In this document: one piece after another, positions 17,843 to 27,725 of the stretch | How the letters are laid out: every line of letters begins with the position of its first letter | Numbering within the stretch: the stretch's first letter is position 1 | Source of the DNA: Anditalea andensis | GTDB taxonomy: Bacteria > Bacteroidota > Bacteroidia > Cytophagales > Cyclobacteriaceae | Assembly (NCBI RefSeq): GCF_000714815.1 | Contig: NZ_JMIH01000028.1 | Coordinates: 62,001 to 126,000 of the forward strand | Reading direction: 5' to 3' | DNA length: 64,000 nucleotides | Position numbers and translations under genes: made by a program | Notes under the pieces: model-generated | Databases searched by the model: none | What the model saw: only the letters and a program-made list of their open reading frames with translations | What the model was told of the DNA's origin: nothing

Positions 17843-18496
17843 ATGAAAAACTCCATCCTTACTTTCGCCTTATTTCTATCAATTATCGCTGCCTCACTGG
17901 CTATAGATCCTGCATACGAGAAAGCCATGCTTTCCCAGTTGGAGCAACTCGGACAAGCCAAGACACAGGAGGAATTTCAAGCCGCTGCCAATGCCTTTGC
18001 CAGGATAGGAGAAATGAAACAGGAAGCCTGGCTGCCCCAATACTATGCCGCGCTGGCCTATACCCGTATGAGTCTACAGCATCCTGGCAATGTAATAGAC
18101 AAAGATGCCCTGCTGGCCAAAGCCAAAGAACACCTCTCGAAGGCCACGGATCTTTCACCTTCCAATTCGGAGCTAGTGACACTGGATGGTTTCATCATCA
18201 TGGCCAGACTCAGCGCTGACCCTCAGCGAAGAGGCCAAAGCTTATCCCCTAAAGTGATGCAGACTTACGGTAAAGCCATCGAACTGGACAAGAGCAATCC
18301 CAGACCCCTTATGCTGATGGCCCAGATGGAATATGGAATGGCACAATACTTTGGGCAGGGTCCGGAAAAAGCCTGCGGACTTGCCCGTATCAGCCTGGAC
18401 CTTTATAAACAGGAGGGCGCCAATGCCTCTGAAAACAACCTTAACCCTACCTGGGGAAAAGAAATGGCCGAGCAGCTGACCAAAAGATGTAAATAA
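17843..18496 (+). CDS. Exported TPR-like protein, partner of the TonB receptor
   Basis: A 217-residue protein with a signal peptide (MKNSILTFALFLSIIAASLA). The mature part is helical and reads as tetratricopeptide-like repeats: EAWLPQYYAALAYTRMSL, LLAKAKEHLSKATDLSPSNS and YGKAIELDKSNPRPLMLMAQ have the spacing of TPR helices. The gene starts 12 bp after the TonB receptor and ends at a terminator, so the two are very likely co-transcribed. Similar small TPR proteins follow TonB receptors in other Bacteroidota; their function is unknown. A periplasmic adaptor role is possible. Confidence 0.85.
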   Translation: MKNSILTFALFLSIIAASLAIDPAYEKAMLSQLEQLGQAKTQEEFQAAANAFARIGEMKQEAWLPQYYAALAYTRMSLQHPGNVIDKDALLAKAKEHLSKATDLSPSNSELVTLDGFIIMARLSADPQRRGQSLSPKVMQTYGKAIELDKSNPRPLMLMAQMEYGMAQYFGQGPEKACGLARISLDLYKQEGANASENNLNPTWGKEMAEQLTKRCK

Positions 18497-18515
18497 TATC
18501 AACATCAACATACGG

Positions 18516-18553
18516 ATACATGATCTGTTTTTATGAATAGATCATGTATTTTT
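18516..18553 (+). terminator. Intrinsic terminator overlapping the first ATG of the kinase frame
   Basis: An 11-bp perfect stem (ATACATGATCT / AGATCATGTAT at 18516-18526 and 18539-18549) with a 12-nt loop is followed by TTTT. It ends the TonB receptor/TPR transcript. The ATG at 18533 lies in its loop, which argues that the kinase is translated from a later start. Confidence 0.75.
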
Positions 18554-18586
18554 ACCTCATGCATATTGGCTAATCCTATCCAGATT

Positions 18587-19654
18587 ATGGTAAAAAGTAC
18601 ATACAGTCCCAAATCAGGTTTATTTAATTCAGCCGGAAGATTTCTGATGTTGAATCTGATTATTGTCATAGCCTTGACCTTCACTCAATGTCCCTCCTGT
18701 TACACATCTTGGGAGGGCTTTCTCTCCATACTGGATAATTTTATTTTTTCATTTCTGATGTCCTGTTCCCTGAGCTTCGGAGGACAATATGTAAATCTAT
18801 ACTATGAAAATAAGATCTCTTGGATAGCATATCCCATCCGACGGCTGGTTCTTACTGCAACAACTTATTTTATCTACACCTTTATCGTCAGTTATGTCCT
18901 TATTGCGCTTTATATATTGATCTCGGTTGATAGGATAACAATAGACAATATGCCATGGAACATCGTAGCTAAAAATACTATGTATGCCATAGGAGTGGCC
19001 TTTATCATCATTACCATTTTTGTGACAAGGTCATGGCTAATGGAGTGGAAAAAAGCTGCCATCGAGGCTGAGCAATTGAAAACCGAAAAAATTGCCAGCA
19101 GGTATCAATCGCTTAAAGACCAATTGAACCCTCATTTCCTTTTCAACTCATTAAATGCCCTATCAAACCTGGTATATGAGGATGCAGATAAATCTGCCCA
19201 TTTCATCCAACAGTTATCAAAAATATATAGATACGTGCTGGACGTACAGCAGGAAGAACTGGTCAGTCTTGATAAGGAACTCGACTTTGCAAAAAGTTAC
19301 CTGAGCCTTCAGAAGATCAGGTTTGAGGACAGTCTTCGATATAAGATCATTGTAAATGGCACCCAAGGGTATATGCTTCCCCCACTATCCCTCCAACTGC
19401 TGTTGGAAAATGCAGTCAAACACAATATCGCCAGCATGGCAATTCCTTTAAACATTTTCATTGAACAAAAAGGCGACAGTCTTTGGGTATGCAATGACCT
19501 TCAACCCAAGTCAGGGCCATTGGAAGATACTACAGGTGTGGGATTGGAAAATATTAATAACAGATACGAGCTGCTGAGCCATAGAAAGCCGGAAATCTTA
19601 CAGGAGAACAATCAATTTATAGTAAAACTCCCCTTATTAAACCTTTCCCAATGA
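18587..19654 (+). CDS. Sensor histidine kinase, LytS/YehU type
   Basis: Four to five membrane helices (about residues 20-150) are followed by a short linker and the His_kinase (PF06580) domain with QLNPHFLFNSLN; the phospho-acceptor His is residue 183 counting from the chosen start. A GHKL ATPase domain follows (LLLENAVKHN, GVGLENINNR). The frame opens at an ATG at 18533, but that codon sits in the loop of a terminator, so I chose the ATG at 18587 (MVKSTYSPK). The stop codon overlaps the start of the response regulator by 4 bp, which indicates translational coupling. It would sense a membrane or periplasmic signal and phosphorylate the regulator. Confidence 0.88.
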   Translation: MVKSTYSPKSGLFNSAGRFLMLNLIIVIALTFTQCPSCYTSWEGFLSILDNFIFSFLMSCSLSFGGQYVNLYYENKISWIAYPIRRLVLTATTYFIYTFIVSYVLIALYILISVDRITIDNMPWNIVAKNTMYAIGVAFIIITIFVTRSWLMEWKKAAIEAEQLKTEKIASRYQSLKDQLNPHFLFNSLNALSNLVYEDADKSAHFIQQLSKIYRYVLDVQQEELVSLDKELDFAKSYLSLQKIRFEDSLRYKIIVNGTQGYMLPPLSLQLLLENAVKHNIASMAIPLNIFIEQKGDSLWVCNDLQPKSGPLEDTTGVGLENINNRYELLSHRKPEILQENNQFIVKLPLLNLSQ

Positions 19655-20403
19655 ACATACTGATCATAGAGGATGAAAAGCCTGCAGCCAATAGACTAAA
19701 GCAACTTTTAGCTGATCTGCTTCCAGAAGCCAAGATTTTCGGTCATCTGGACAGCATCAGTACAGCCGTGAGCTGGCTGGAAACGCATGTCGCCCCAGAT
19801 CTTATATTCTGCGATATTCAACTGGCAGATGGGCATAGTTTTGAGATATTTGAGCAGGTACATGTGGATACCCCAATTATCTTCGTGACGGCATTTGACC
19901 AGTTTGCCATCAAGGCTTTCAAGCTGAATTCGGTGGATTACCTACTGAAGCCATTGGATCCCGAGGAACTGAAAAAGGCCATTCATAAATTTCAGAACCG
20001 GCAAATATCCGGCAGACTGGATATATCGGATCTAAAAAATTTACTCCAACCTCAAAAAGCCAATTATAAATCGAGATTTCTGGTAAAATATGGAGAGAAA
20101 ATCCAAAGCGTGCCAGTTGATGAAATTTCATTTTTCTTCAGTGCAGAGAAAGTCACCTATCTACAAACAGACGAGGGCAGAAAATATATTATGGACTATA
20201 CCCTCGACCAACTGGATCAGTGGCTGGATCCAAAGCGATTTTTCCGTCTGAACCGAAAATACATCGCCTCCTTTGATTCCATCGCCGAAATCCATACCTA
20301 TTCTAACAGCCGATTGAAGATAAAACTGGGCCAATGTGACGATAATGATATTCTGGTAAGTAGGGAAAAAGTGGGAGCTTTAAAAGAATGGTTGGATGGG
20401 TGA
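19651..20403 (+). CDS. LytTR-family response regulator
   Basis: A 250-residue regulator with an N-terminal receiver domain (acidic pair at residues 8-9, phospho-acceptor Asp55 in FCDIQ, Lys in LLKPLD) and a C-terminal LytTR DNA-binding domain from about 145 (VKYGEKIQSVPVDEISFF, FFRLNRKYIASFDSI). It overlaps the kinase gene by 4 bp. Targets are not visible. Because the pair lies just downstream of the TonB receptor/TPR genes, regulation of that operon is a reasonable guess. Confidence 0.93.
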   Translation: MNILIIEDEKPAANRLKQLLADLLPEAKIFGHLDSISTAVSWLETHVAPDLIFCDIQLADGHSFEIFEQVHVDTPIIFVTAFDQFAIKAFKLNSVDYLLKPLDPEELKKAIHKFQNRQISGRLDISDLKNLLQPQKANYKSRFLVKYGEKIQSVPVDEISFFFSAEKVTYLQTDEGRKYIMDYTLDQLDQWLDPKRFFRLNRKYIASFDSIAEIHTYSNSRLKIKLGQCDDNDILVSREKVGALKEWLDG

Positions 20404-20516
20404 GTTGTATAATTATCTTAATAGCTTTATATACTGTTGGATCAAAAAAAATCTTTTTAAAACATTAGTTCTTTTATAAATTATGCTTAACTTTTTATTA
20501 TCCCAACTTTCTCTTT

Positions 20517-21656
20517 ATGAAAATCTTGCTTTTAGCCATAACAACGATGATTGTAATTTCTTCTTGCCATACAAATCCGGAAGGCAATAAGGATTTAAAC
20601 CAACTCTCTTTTTTCATGGATACAGTGATGGTGGATTCGAAAGGTGAATTTTTATTTCTTAATTGGGAATTAAGTACAGCCTGTGTTTCGAAAGATGGCA
20701 AAACACTGTATAACTTGAATATACAAGAACCGTCATTAGAAATTATTGACCTAAATAACCTTCAGCTGATAGCAAAGCAGATATTTGATAAAGAAGGACC
20801 GAACGGGATTGGGAATAAAGGAAGAGGAGGCATAGTGCATTTGGGAGAAGATGCTTTATTCTTTAAAGGCTGGCCATCACCAGAAATTTTTAACTCAGAA
20901 GGAAAAAAATCAGTGTCTTTAAAAAATCTTACTGACATTAAAACAAAAGTAACAGATACAGGAAAAAACTTTATGTATGAAACAATTATACCTACCGACT
21001 CTGAAAATGTTTTTGGACTTATAAATGAATTTCCCGGAAAAAACTTTGAATTTGGAAGACTCAATCTTTTAGACAGCACTTTATATTCTTACCCTGTATC
21101 TACCTTGGAAAAGCTGGAAGGGTACACTATCACCTATGATGATGGGCAAATATATGACGTTAACAGCCCTAATATATATGTAGAAAATATAAACCAATAT
21201 GTGGTAGTCAGCTCCAGCATCTCTAGTGAATTGTACGTTTACAAACCGGAATCTGACAGTCTTCACCATTATACTTATGCCTATAATCTGACCAAATCCG
21301 AAAAAGAAAACCGCTACCCTACCGAAATATCAGACCCTAAAGAATTCCATAATGTCTTTAAGAGCCTCAATAGTGAGGTTTCTTTTCTTCCACCTATATG
21401 GGATAAAGAAAACAATCAGTATTACCGGTTTCATTATGAAATGATATTTGAAGATGATTTTTCGGAAAGATATCCTAAAAAAACTGGGGCCAAAGTTTAT
21501 CTTTCTTTATATGACCAAGACTTTCGATTGAAAGCAGAAGGAGAGTTACCCCAATTTCAGGATATACCTGGTTTTCATTTTGTTAAGAACGGCAAAATTT
21601 GGATGTTTGAAAATATGGATGATGAGATGAGCTTTGTGAGATTAATCTTAAATTGA
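20517..21656 (+). CDS. DUF4221-type lipoprotein
   Basis: A 379-residue lipoprotein. The signal peptide ends in the lipobox VISSC at about residue 17. The mature protein looks like a beta-propeller: repeated short blocks around aromatic and Asp residues, with FLPPIWDKENNQYYRFHYE and GKIWMFENMDDEMSFVRL near the C-terminus. This resembles the DUF4221 family, which is frequent and often multicopy in Cytophagales and has no known function. The anchored protein probably faces the periplasm or cell surface. It is followed immediately by a decayed partial copy of its own C-terminus. Confidence 0.75.
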   Translation: MKILLLAITTMIVISSCHTNPEGNKDLNQLSFFMDTVMVDSKGEFLFLNWELSTACVSKDGKTLYNLNIQEPSLEIIDLNNLQLIAKQIFDKEGPNGIGNKGRGGIVHLGEDALFFKGWPSPEIFNSEGKKSVSLKNLTDIKTKVTDTGKNFMYETIIPTDSENVFGLINEFPGKNFEFGRLNLLDSTLYSYPVSTLEKLEGYTITYDDGQIYDVNSPNIYVENINQYVVVSSSISSELYVYKPESDSLHHYTYAYNLTKSEKENRYPTEISDPKEFHNVFKSLNSEVSFLPPIWDKENNQYYRFHYEMIFEDDFSERYPKKTGAKVYLSLYDQDFRLKAEGELPQFQDIPGFHFVKNGKIWMFENMDDEMSFVRLILN

Positions 21657-21841
21657 CCTATTTGTTTAAAGGACTAAAGATTTATCTGACAATACTGGAC
21701 AAAGATTTGAATTTTCTGGAAGATTCCCCTGTATCGGTATTACACCACAAACCGGTAAAACATTGTGCAAAAGACGGCAAAATTTGGATGTTTGTAAAAG
21801 TGGAGGACGAAATGGGGTTTCCGAAGTTGAGTATAAATTAA
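21653..21841 (+). pseudogene. Decayed duplicate of the DUF4221 C-terminus
   Basis: The 62-codon frame has no ATG start (it opens with TTG overlapping the previous stop) and no signal peptide. It matches the last 55 residues of the preceding protein. IYLTILDKDLN corresponds to VYLSLYDQDFR, and DGKIWMFVKVEDEMGFPKLSIN corresponds to NGKIWMFENMDDEMSFVRLILN. It is therefore a tail fragment of a second DUF4221 gene, left after deletion or unequal recombination. Beyond it, a further in-frame stretch (about 21866-21945) with one stop codon has a faint resemblance to the same family. Confidence 0.7.
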
Positions 21842-21947
21842 CTTTAATTTTCCAGAAAGGCATAATACCGGATTTTCATTTTATATCATAAAAAGACGAC
21901 ACTTACGATCTTTATTTCTACTTGATAGACAATGGAGTAAGTATTTA

Positions 21948-24260
21948 TTATTTCCTGATCCACTTCATCAGCTGTCTTTCTGTAGCTGTAAATACCCCTA
22001 CCATATATAAACCGGGGGGAAGCTGTTGGAGCTTAAAAGTAAGGGCATCTTCTACATTGTTGAGTTCACCTTCAAATGAGATAAGGACTGACCCCCTGTT
22101 ATCATATACCCTTATAAATCCCTGTCCCAATTTAATATTTTCAATTAATCTAAAGTCCAAGGGTCCTGATACATATGGTATCGGATTTAGAATAAAAATA
22201 CCTTTTTTCTCCTGTTTCCAAAAGACTTTAACTACTGGGCTTTTATTGCTACTGCCATCACTTCTTAGTTTTTCCACCTGGTAATAAATCCATCCGGTTT
22301 TTAAATGGGACTTATCCAAAAACATGATCCGCATCTTATCATCGAAAATGCTATGGAAATGGCCTTCATCTATTTCATGAAAACTTACATAATCATCAAA
22401 CGATCTTCTGATCTTAAATGTAGCATCAGGATCTTCATTTTCTTCCAGCCACGAAAGCACTATTCCTTCATGTACTATTCTAGCATCCAATTGCAGCCAT
22501 TCGGCAGGCAATACGGACGGTAAACCCACACTACCAATAGCAAATGTCTGGTCTATAAGAGCCGAAAACGATAAAGTTCTCCGGGCTAAAAACTGATTAC
22601 CTGATTCAACTCCATCCAAATGTTCCCCGGGGGCAGGTCCCTCATTGCCAACAACCCTCAGGTGTATAGGATCTAGTACTATTAGTTCATCAGCATCAAT
22701 AATCATTTCTAATGGACTGGCTGAGATGGGTGCAGTTACTACTTCGAAGTAGCTGTTGGTTTTATAAAGGATGGGCGTATGGTCATGGTCACTAAAATCA
22801 GGATTCCAGTTTACCCCTGGGATTTGTACATATTTTAAGACAAGAGGATATCCTTGGTGACCACTATTTCCTATCAAACTAAGTTTCCTGATTCCACTAA
22901 CAGCATCATCATTAAATGGAAATGAAGCATTTATTTCATTTAGGCTCTCAGGAGTATTGAGATAATTTACCTGATTTAAATTAAGCCAACGGCCTGATGT
23001 ATAAGTATAAGTACCACCTGCAGCTGTAGGAAAATACAGGCTCTGACCAAGAAAGTCCATACTTCCCTGAAGCATTTGGAAGTGCTGTTTAATCCTAAGG
23101 TCCTGATGGAATGAAACTATTCCTCCTGATTTATTTACCGTAATATGGGTCGGATGTAAGTCCGGGTCAATGATCATCTGGTCAAATGGTCCTGAAATGG
23201 TCAAATCTGTAGAATTGTCCACTACCTGTCCTGATGATGGGGCTCTGATAAAGTCACCCATTACTGTTAAGTTAGGCGGCATGATTTTATTGGCCATATG
23301 TTCAAAATGCAGGTTCCTGTATTGACGTTGTACCATAGCCAGATTTGAAGTGAGAAACTGTTGGTTTCCAGAGCTGCCACCATAGACCACTGTCCCATCA
23401 AAGCGGACATCGGCAGCATGAATTTGGGGCTGATTTCCCCGTAAGATTAACCTTCCTCCCTCTCTTACATCAAAAAGCGCAGAGGGTGTATTAGAGTTAA
23501 CGGCTCTTAAAGAGATATGATTGTTACATTCACTGATCAAAGTACCACCTGCCTCAATGACCAGATTCCCATATATACCTGGAAACTGGGTAAAGTTCGT
23601 GTTAAATGAAAATGTTGAACATTCCCCGCCTTCCATTATTCGCTGAACTACTGTCCCGTTCCTAAATACAAATTGGTTTGCTTTAAAGGGTCTTTCTACT
23701 ATCAACTCAGCATCATCATCCGGATCAAAAATTACCGTATACCGACTATTCGTATTTTGGGCGCTCCACGCACCTGCAGATATGATCACCCTGGAACCTC
23801 CTTTAAACACGAGCCTACTATTAATACTGTTACCTATCCAGTCCGTAGCCAAGAATGAACCCCGGGGAATTCCGGGTGCTGACCCTGAATATGCATTGAG
23901 AGATCCAAACACTTCTATTTCATTGCCATTTATAATCAGCTTTTGCTCGGCTCCAGCATCTGCATTTAGATAGACGCTATTCACCTCTTCATTTTGCGTC
24001 ATCGTGACCCGGTGTGGATTTTCAATGTATATATCATTCCCCCTAGTGGGTTTTTCTGTAGCAGGTATCCATAGCCCTGCAGCATACCTTTGCCAGATAG
24101 CGGGATTGTGGAAATTGCCACTGGCCACGGTCCTATATGCATTTTCTTCCTGTGCTGAAGAAAGTTGAATGTTAAATAGCGTTGCAAATATAATTGCAAC
24201 TGTTATCTTGTATTTTCGTGCTGAAATTACAGATGACCTATAATCATACAGAGCTGCCAT
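21948..24260 (-). CDS. T9SS-secreted surface protein with C-terminal sorting domain
   Basis: A 770-residue exported protein. The ATG at 24260 is preferred to a TTG four codons upstream; a hydrophobic segment ending LFNIQLSSAQ is the signal peptide. After it comes the GNFHNPAIWQR block common in Bacteroidota surface proteins. The middle is a long beta-rich region reminiscent of a beta-helix (many short Asn, Gly and Val strands). The last approximately 85 residues form a type A T9SS sorting domain (IRVYDNRGSVLISF, LPPGLYMVGVFTATERQLMKW). It would be exported through the type IX system and attached to the surface or released. It shares a 31-bp divergent gap with the DUF4105 gene. Confidence 0.82.
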   Translation of the reverse strand: MAALYDYRSSVISARKYKITVAIIFATLFNIQLSSAQEENAYRTVASGNFHNPAIWQRYAAGLWIPATEKPTRGNDIYIENPHRVTMTQNEEVNSVYLNADAGAEQKLIINGNEIEVFGSLNAYSGSAPGIPRGSFLATDWIGNSINSRLVFKGGSRVIISAGAWSAQNTNSRYTVIFDPDDDAELIVERPFKANQFVFRNGTVVQRIMEGGECSTFSFNTNFTQFPGIYGNLVIEAGGTLISECNNHISLRAVNSNTPSALFDVREGGRLILRGNQPQIHAADVRFDGTVVYGGSSGNQQFLTSNLAMVQRQYRNLHFEHMANKIMPPNLTVMGDFIRAPSSGQVVDNSTDLTISGPFDQMIIDPDLHPTHITVNKSGGIVSFHQDLRIKQHFQMLQGSMDFLGQSLYFPTAAGGTYTYTSGRWLNLNQVNYLNTPESLNEINASFPFNDDAVSGIRKLSLIGNSGHQGYPLVLKYVQIPGVNWNPDFSDHDHTPILYKTNSYFEVVTAPISASPLEMIIDADELIVLDPIHLRVVGNEGPAPGEHLDGVESGNQFLARRTLSFSALIDQTFAIGSVGLPSVLPAEWLQLDARIVHEGIVLSWLEENEDPDATFKIRRSFDDYVSFHEIDEGHFHSIFDDKMRIMFLDKSHLKTGWIYYQVEKLRSDGSSNKSPVVKVFWKQEKKGIFILNPIPYVSGPLDFRLIENIKLGQGFIRVYDNRGSVLISFEGELNNVEDALTFKLQQLPPGLYMVGVFTATERQLMKWIRK

Positions 24261-24291
24261 AAAAATATTCAAAAAAGTACAACCTAAATTT

Positions 24292-25485
24292 ATGAAATCT
24301 ACATATATATATAAAATAGTTATTTTACTATTTTTTGGTTTAAACTGCTACTCATCATCCTTAAATGCCCAGACTTATCAGATCAGTTTGCTAACTTGTG
24401 ATCCTGGAGATGAGCTTTATAACGCATTTGGACACAGTGGCTTGAGGGTGTTAGATCTGGAGACGGGAAATGACCTGGTGTTTAATTGGGGCACCTTTGA
24501 TTTTGGTGCTCCTAATTTCTATGGCAATTTTGCTTTGGGAAAATTGGATTATTACCTTAGTTTCAGTACCTATCAGAGATTTATCTATAACTACCAATTG
24601 GAGCAAAGAGCTATTCGGGAGCAGATACTCAACTTATCTCCAGAGCAGACGGCTAAAATGCTTTCCCTTCTTAACGAAAATGCCCGTCCAGAAAATATTT
24701 ACTACCGTTATGACTTTTTCTACGATAACTGCGCCACCCGGATAAGGGATATAGTAGAAGCGACTATAGGGGATCAGCTCGTATGGCAGGACCCAGCCGA
24801 TCTTCAGGAAAAGACATTCCGAGATCTGATTGATGAATATGTATATGATATGCCATGGGCTGACTTAGGAATAGATCTGGCCTTAGGAAGTGTCATCGAT
24901 ACACAGGCATCGGAAAGGGAAAAACAGTTCCTACCAGATTATATGGAAGCCGCTTTCGCCAGAGCAGAGATTGTGGGTGATGGTCCGGCAAGAGCGCTCG
25001 TGACTCCTTCTCAGCCTATATTGGATTTTCCACCTGTAGTAGTAGAACAGAGCATCTTTAACCCATACGTCCTTTTTTGGGTAGTTGCATTTGCCGCCAT
25101 TATCATCACCTTTGTAGGTTATAAAAGAAAAAAACTTTTTATCGGTTTTGATATGGCATTCTTTATCATACTGGGTTTGATGGGATTTGTGATTGCCTTT
25201 TTATGGTTTATTACTGAACATACGGCTACGCTATACAACTGGAACATCCTTTGGGCTTTTCCTGTCCATCTGGCATTAGCTTACGGACTTGCCCTAAAAA
25301 CCCCAAAACCCTGGGTAAGAAAATATCTTTTATTTGCGCTGATACTGGCTGATATTGCTGTCGTCTTCTGGATATTAGGCTGGCAATCTTTCCATCCCAG
25401 TATAGTTCCCCTCTTATTAGTGATCATTTTGAGGACCAATTATCTGTATTACAACTTAGAAAGGATTAAATTTAGTCAAGTGTAA
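24292..25485 (+). CDS. DUF4105 domain membrane protein
   Basis: A 397-residue protein. A signal sequence or N-terminal anchor (residues 1-26) is followed by the DUF4105 domain at about 28-205: ISLLTCDPGDELYNAFGHSG, LVFNWGTFDF and FFYDNCATRIRDIV contain the conserved Asp, His and Cys that give the domain a cysteine-protease-like look. Four to five membrane helices follow at about 255-385. The family is widespread in Bacteroidota and has no established function. A role in envelope lipid or peptide processing has only been guessed. It is divergent from the T9SS protein with only 31 bp between starts. Confidence 0.85.
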   Translation: MKSTYIYKIVILLFFGLNCYSSSLNAQTYQISLLTCDPGDELYNAFGHSGLRVLDLETGNDLVFNWGTFDFGAPNFYGNFALGKLDYYLSFSTYQRFIYNYQLEQRAIREQILNLSPEQTAKMLSLLNENARPENIYYRYDFFYDNCATRIRDIVEATIGDQLVWQDPADLQEKTFRDLIDEYVYDMPWADLGIDLALGSVIDTQASEREKQFLPDYMEAAFARAEIVGDGPARALVTPSQPILDFPPVVVEQSIFNPYVLFWVVAFAAIIITFVGYKRKKLFIGFDMAFFIILGLMGFVIAFLWFITEHTATLYNWNILWAFPVHLALAYGLALKTPKPWVRKYLLFALILADIAVVFWILGWQSFHPSIVPLLLVIILRTNYLYYNLERIKFSQV

Positions 25486-25620
25486 ACTATTCTATGTATT
25501 GAAATTGTTATCATGGGATGTTTAGCCTAAAACAAGTAAATACCATCATATTATCAGGAAGCTAAATGATCCATTGATCCATAAACTATGGAATCAAGTC
25601 AATGACAAACCTACAAGTCC

Positions 25621-27660
25621 ATGAAATTTGAAATTGTTTCGGATTACAAACCTACAGGAGATCAACCTGGAGCCATAGCAAAACTATCTTCCGCCATCAA
25701 TAATGGAGATCCTGCTCAAGTCCTATTGGGTGTCACCGGTTCGGGGAAAACCTTTACCATAGCCAACGTGATAGAGCAAGTACAAAAGCCTACTCTTATA
25801 CTTAGCCACAATAAGACCTTAGCTGCCCAGCTTTACGGCGAGTTCAAACAATTTTTCCCGAATAATTCTGTAGAGTATTTTATTTCTTACTATGATTATT
25901 ATCAGCCAGAGGCTTTTATACCCACCAGCGGCACCTATATAGAAAAAGATCTATCGATCAATGAAGAAATAGAAAAGCTACGGCTAAGTGCTTCCTCTGC
26001 ACTACTGTCTGGAAGAAGGGATGTGATAGTAGTAGCTTCTGTCTCGTGTATCTACGGCATAGGGAATCCTGTAGAGTTTGGTAAAAATGTGATCCGGATG
26101 GAGGTGGGAGATAGAATACCGCGAAATCAGTTTTTATATAAATTAGTAGACATCCTCTATAGCCGTACGCACACCGAGTTTACTAGAGGAACCTTTAGGG
26201 TTAAAGGTGATACGGTAGACATATTTGTGGCATATGCTGACTTTGCTTACAGGATTTATTTTTGGGGGGACGAGATAGAATCCATTCAACGCATAGATCC
26301 AGACTCGGGCAAAAAACAGTCGGAAGAAAAGAGCATTTCTATTTTTCCAGCCAATCTATTTGTCACCGGAAGAGATGTCATCGATGTGGCCATTAATGAA
26401 ATTCAGGATGACCTCATGTCTCAAGTTTCGTTTTTTGAAAAAGAAATGAAACTCATGGAAGCTAAAAGGCTAAGAGAAAGGACTGAATTTGATCTTGAAA
26501 TGATACGGGAACTGGGCTACTGCTCAGGAGTGGAGAATTATTCCAGGTATTTTGACAGGAGGCTTCCAGGTACAAGGCCTTTCTGCCTTATAGATTATTT
26601 CCCAGACGACTTCCTGATGGTCATAGATGAAAGCCATGTAACGGTACCCCAGGTTAGGGCCATGTGGGGTGGTGACCGTTCCAGAAAGGTAAATTTGGTC
26701 GATTATGGATTTAGATTACCTTCTGCTTTGGATAACAGGCCTTTAAAATTTGAGGAATTTGAGGCATTGACCAATCAGGTAATTTATGTAAGTGCTACAC
26801 CGGCAGACTATGAACTAGCTCAGACAGAGGGAGAAGTAGTAGAGCAGATCATTAGACCTACTGGACTATTAGATCCAGTTATTTTTGTAAGGCCCAGTGG
26901 CAACCAGATAGATGATTTACTCGAAGAAATAGACCAAACTATCCAAACGGGTGCCCGAGTGTTGGTCACTACCCTTACCAAAAGGATGGCAGAGGAACTC
27001 AATAAATATATGGAAAGAACGGGCATTAAATGCAGGTATATCCATTCAGAAGTTAAGCCATTGGACAGAGTAGAAATCCTGCGGGAATTAAGACTCGGCA
27101 TCTTTGATGTACTGATAGGAGTTAACCTCCTACGAGAAGGTCTGGATTTACCAGAAGTATCTTTAGTGGCAATATTAGATGCCGATAAGGAAGGATTTTT
27201 ACGTAATGAAAGGAGTCTGGTCCAAACCATAGGAAGGGCAGCCCGGAATGAAAATGGTAAAGTAATCATGTATGCAGATACCATTACCCACTCTATGCAG
27301 ATGGCCATAGATGAAACCAACAGAAGGAGGTCCGTCCAGATGGCCTATAATGAGGAGCATGGTATCACTCCTACTACTGTGATTAAATCTCGCGAAAGAA
27401 TAATGGGCTCTACCAAGGTAGCGGACAGCAAAAAAGGTTCTAAATATTATGAAGTAGAGCTAAGCCCAGAAGAGCAGGTAGCCGCAGATCCTGTGGTCCA
27501 ATATTTGAGCAAAGACAAACTTGAAAAACTGATAGGTCAAACACAAAAACAAATGGAGAAAGCAGCCAAGGAGCTGAACTTTATGGAAGCGGCCCGGTTG
27601 AGAGATGAATGGCTGGGATTAAAAAACAGGCTTGAGACCATGGCCAGGCAAAGTATTTAA
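25621..27660 (+). CDS. uvrB: Excinuclease ABC subunit B
   Basis: A 679-residue UvrB of normal length. Helicase motif I is GVTGSGKT at about 39-46. The beta-hairpin region is [12 protein letters not shown], and helicase motifs continue with [20 protein letters not shown], and [17 protein letters not shown] through QTIGRAARN. The C-terminal UVR domain that binds UvrC is present ([31 protein letters not shown]). It verifies DNA damage delivered by UvrA in nucleotide excision repair. uvrA lies 23 kb away on the same strand, so the genes are not an operon here. A small outer-membrane-like gene and an AlbA_2 gene follow closely. Confidence 0.98.
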   Translation: MKFEIVSDYKPTGDQPGAIAKLSSAINNGDPAQVLLGVTGSGKTFTIANVIEQVQKPTLILSHNKTLAAQLYGEFKQFFPNNSVEYFISYYDYYQPEAFIPTSGTYIEKDLSINEEIEKLRLSASSALLSGRRDVIVVASVSCIYGIGNPVEFGKNVIRMEVGDRIPRNQFLYKLVDILYSRTHTEFTRGTFRVKGDTVDIFVAYADFAYRIYFWGDEIESIQRIDPDSGKKQSEEKSISIFPANLFVTGRDVIDVAINEIQDDLMSQVSFFEKEMKLMEAKRLRERTEFDLEMIRELGYCSGVENYSRYFDRRLPGTRPFCLIDYFPDDFLMVIDESHVTVPQVRAMWGGDRSRKVNLVDYGFRLPSALDNRPLKFEEFEALTNQVIYVSATPADYELAQTEGEVVEQIIRPTGLLDPVIFVRPSGNQIDDLLEEIDQTIQTGARVLVTTLTKRMAEELNKYMERTGIKCRYIHSEVKPLDRVEILRELRLGIFDVLIGVNLLREGLDLPEVSLVAILDADKEGFLRNERSLVQTIGRAARNENGKVIMYADTITHSMQMAIDETNRRRSVQMAYNEEHGITPTTVIKSRERIMGSTKVADSKKGSKYYEVELSPEEQVAADPVVQYLSKDKLEKLIGQTQKQMEKAAKELNFMEAARLRDEWLGLKNRLETMARQSI

Positions 27661-27725
27661 ATACCAAACGATCATATATTATGCTACTTGTATCAGATAC
27701 AGGAAGCTTTTTAAGCTTATCTATT

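Noticed and set aside
26820-27320. A 166-codon antisense frame within uvrB
   Set aside because: Ser-rich shadow of the coding strand; uvrB is certain.
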